A stretch of DNA of 64,000 nt, taken from the NCBI GenBank assembly GCA_017448825.1, contig JAFSKR010000043.1:49416-113415 (forward strand). The letters run 5' to 3'. Origin of the DNA: Bacteroidaceae bacterium. Lineage in GTDB: Bacteria > Bacteroidota > Bacteroidia > Bacteroidales > Bacteroidaceae. How positions within the stretch are numbered: the stretch's first letter is position 1; every line of letters starts with the position of its first letter. The notes under the pieces were generated by a model that saw only the letters and a list, made by a program, of their open reading frames with translations, was not told the origin of the DNA and did not search any database. Shown here one piece after another: positions 63,185 to 64,000 of this stretch. A program made the translations under genes and the position numbers.

Positions 63185-63291
63185 TGCCATCTGACTCCAG
63201 TCTTGCCAAGCGAGGAAGAAAAAGGCTATAACTGATTATCAGCTACTTAAACAAATCGGCGAAAAAAAGTTGAAAAAAAAGTGCTGAAACA

Positions 63292-63323
63292 TTTGGTGGT
63301 TTGCTAAAAAGTCTCTACCTTTG
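63292..63323 (+). promoter_or_regulatory. Promoter of the tRNA cluster
   Basis: TTTG at 63292-63295 and TACCTTTG at 63316-63323, 20 bp apart, about 85 nt before the first tRNA. The DNA from the macroglobulin stop to here shows nothing else I can recognise. Confidence 0.7.
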
Positions 63324-63412
63324 CACTCGCTTTCGGGAAGGAACGGACGAAAGACGATAACAAAGTCGAGTGAGACAGCGTTATTCTGAAGTGATTTTCC
63401 GACGTGGCAAGA

Positions 63413-63487
63413 GGGCGCTTAGCTCAGTTGGTTCAGAGCGTCTGCCTTACAAGCAGAGGGTCGGGGGTTCGAATCCCTCAGCGCCCA
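63413..63487 (+). tRNA. tRNA-Val (anticodon TAC)
   Basis: The 75-nt gene has the acceptor GGGCGCT with AGCGCCC, discriminator A, and the D-arm AGCTCAGTTGGTTCAGAGC. The anticodon stem-loop CTGCCTTACAAGCAG reads TAC, and the T-arm is GGGGTTCGAATCCC. CCA is not encoded. Confidence 0.97.
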
Positions 63488-63557
63488 CAGACGATAGACA
63501 AAACAATGTCAATCATCCGAGTCACGCACCGCACAGTGAAGCAAACATAACTCATTT

Positions 63558-63631
63558 GGCTCGCTAGCTCAACTGAATAGAGCATTTGACTACGGATCAA
63601 AAGGTTACAGGTTTGAATCCTGTGCGAGTCA
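63558..63631 (+). tRNA. tRNA-Arg (anticodon ACG)
   Basis: The 74-nt gene has acceptor arms GGCTCGC and GCGAGTC (one G-T pair) and discriminator A. The anticodon loop CTACGGA reads ACG, which needs TadA deamination to inosine. The T-arm is ACAGGTTTGAATCCTGT. Confidence 0.95.
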
Positions 63632-63665
63632 CTTCGAAGTAGCGATAGTTGAAAACTAACGTTTT

Positions 63666-63748
63666 GGGTAGGTAGGTAAGTGGTTAAAACGGGCAGACTG
63701 TAAATCTGTTGCCTTGCGGCTTCGGCGGTTCGAATCCGTCCCTGCCCA
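63666..63748 (+). tRNA. tRNA-Tyr (anticodon GTA)
   Basis: The 83-nt gene has acceptor GGGTAGG with CCTGCCC (one T-G pair) and discriminator A. The anticodon stem-loop CAGACTGTAAATCTG reads GTA. A long variable arm (class II) and a TTCGAATC T-loop are present. Confidence 0.96.
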
Positions 63749-63845
63749 CACGAAATCGTGAAAAGAGCCCACGGATGAACGTGAGGAAAGCACGTGTGAG
63801 GTGCTTCAGTGGAAACACTACAAGATGAGATGATGAGGTTATGTC

Positions 63846-63918
63846 GCGGAAGTAGCTCAGTTGATAGAGCACTAGCCTTCCAAGCTGGGGGTCGCGGGTT
63901 TGAGCCCCGTCTTCCGCT
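63846..63918 (+). tRNA. tRNA-Gly (anticodon TCC)
   Basis: The 73-nt gene has acceptor GCGGAAG with CTTCCGC and discriminator T. The anticodon loop CTTCCAA reads TCC, and the T-arm is CGGGTTTGAGCCCCG. Confidence 0.95.
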
Positions 63919-63942
63919 CTACAATCGGAACTTCCGATGTTC

Positions 63943-64000
63943 GCCTCTTTAGCTCAGTTGGCCAGAGCACGTGATTTGTAATCTCGGGGTCGTTGGTTCG
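63943..64000 (+). tRNA. tRNA-Thr (anticodon TGT), cut by the window end
   Basis: It begins GCCTCTT, followed by the D-arm AGCTCAGTTGGCCAGAGC and an anticodon loop TTTGTAA reading TGT. The 3' part with the acceptor return strand lies beyond the window. It is probably followed by more genes of the cluster (in many bacteria Thr-Tyr-Gly-Thr precede tuf). Confidence 0.9.

Noticed and set aside
63370-63567. Small plus-strand open frame
   Set aside because: It runs straight across the tRNA-Val gene and has no protein-like features. The minus-strand frame at 63684-63872 over tRNA-Tyr/Gly was rejected for the same reason.

Overview
The window looks like a chromosomal segment of a Bacteroidales bacterium, most likely Prevotellaceae. 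The evidence is the recurring Bacteroidetes promoter box TAnnTTTG (usually with a TTG/TTTG about 19-22 bp upstream), the absence of clear Shine-Dalgarno sequences, ExbB/ExbD/TonB-driven outer-membrane receptors, large secreted multidomain enzymes with a Prevotella-type C-terminal tail, and family versions typical of the phylum (CBM20-MalQ, HU-like protein, DUF4421, DUF5715). It is mostly ordinary core genome. There is no prophage, no transposase, no CRISPR and no SusC/SusD pair.

Layout. 1-5.1 kb (+): the 3' part of a C69 dipeptidase, a membrane-anchored winged-helix regulator, an outer-membrane beta-barrel receptor and a YccF protein. 5.1-29.7 kb (almost all -): an unknown cytosolic protein; an rRNA methyltransferase, folA and thyA; a TonB-dependent receptor; an ABC exporter; the ExbB/membrane protein/ExbD/ExbD energy-transduction operon; tRNA-Ser; TatD and a polyprenyl synthase; TonB; a large MscS channel with an odd basic partner; a CcdA-like protein and an AspT-type transporter; and a secreted GH28 - giant metalloprotease-like protein - deoD operon. 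30.0-34.3 kb (+): a GH2 glycosidase and a phosphohexomutase. 34.4-41.2 kb (-): RluA-type synthase, Mrp and TrmB in an overlapping operon, dnaX and a DUF4421 protein. 41.8-52.6 kb (+): a FAD oxidoreductase, a MATE exporter, then a three-gene operon of a 1541-residue double sensor kinase, a Na+/solute symporter and an orphan cytosine-5 DNA methyltransferase. 52.7-57.1 kb (-): DUF5715 peptidase-like protein, CBM20-GH77 amylomaltase and an HU-like protein. 57.7-63.2 kb (+): a giant alpha-2-macroglobulin. 63.4-64.0 kb (+): a tRNA cluster Val-Arg-Tyr-Gly-Thr, the last one cut by the window edge.

Most noteworthy. (1) The protein at 45167-49792 is two complete, homologous receptor histidine kinases (periplasmic binding-protein-like domain, TM, PAS-like region, HisKA, HATPase) joined head to tail in one reading frame, with both catalytic cores intact and a second lipoprotein-like hydrophobic segment at the joint. 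It is tightly coupled to a symporter and a solitary DNA methyltransferase. (2) Several intergenic regions carry short arrays of 21-26-bp tandem units (4.5, 41.3, 41.6, 44.9, 57.2 and 57.4 kb). One array lies inside the predicted leader of the HU-like gene. (3) Dispersed inverted-repeat elements occur, including a TTTGCTACCGCA hairpin found at two loci and a roughly 120-bp palindromic element at 17.2 kb. Functions are inferred from recognisable families and motifs read by eye; no database search was possible.
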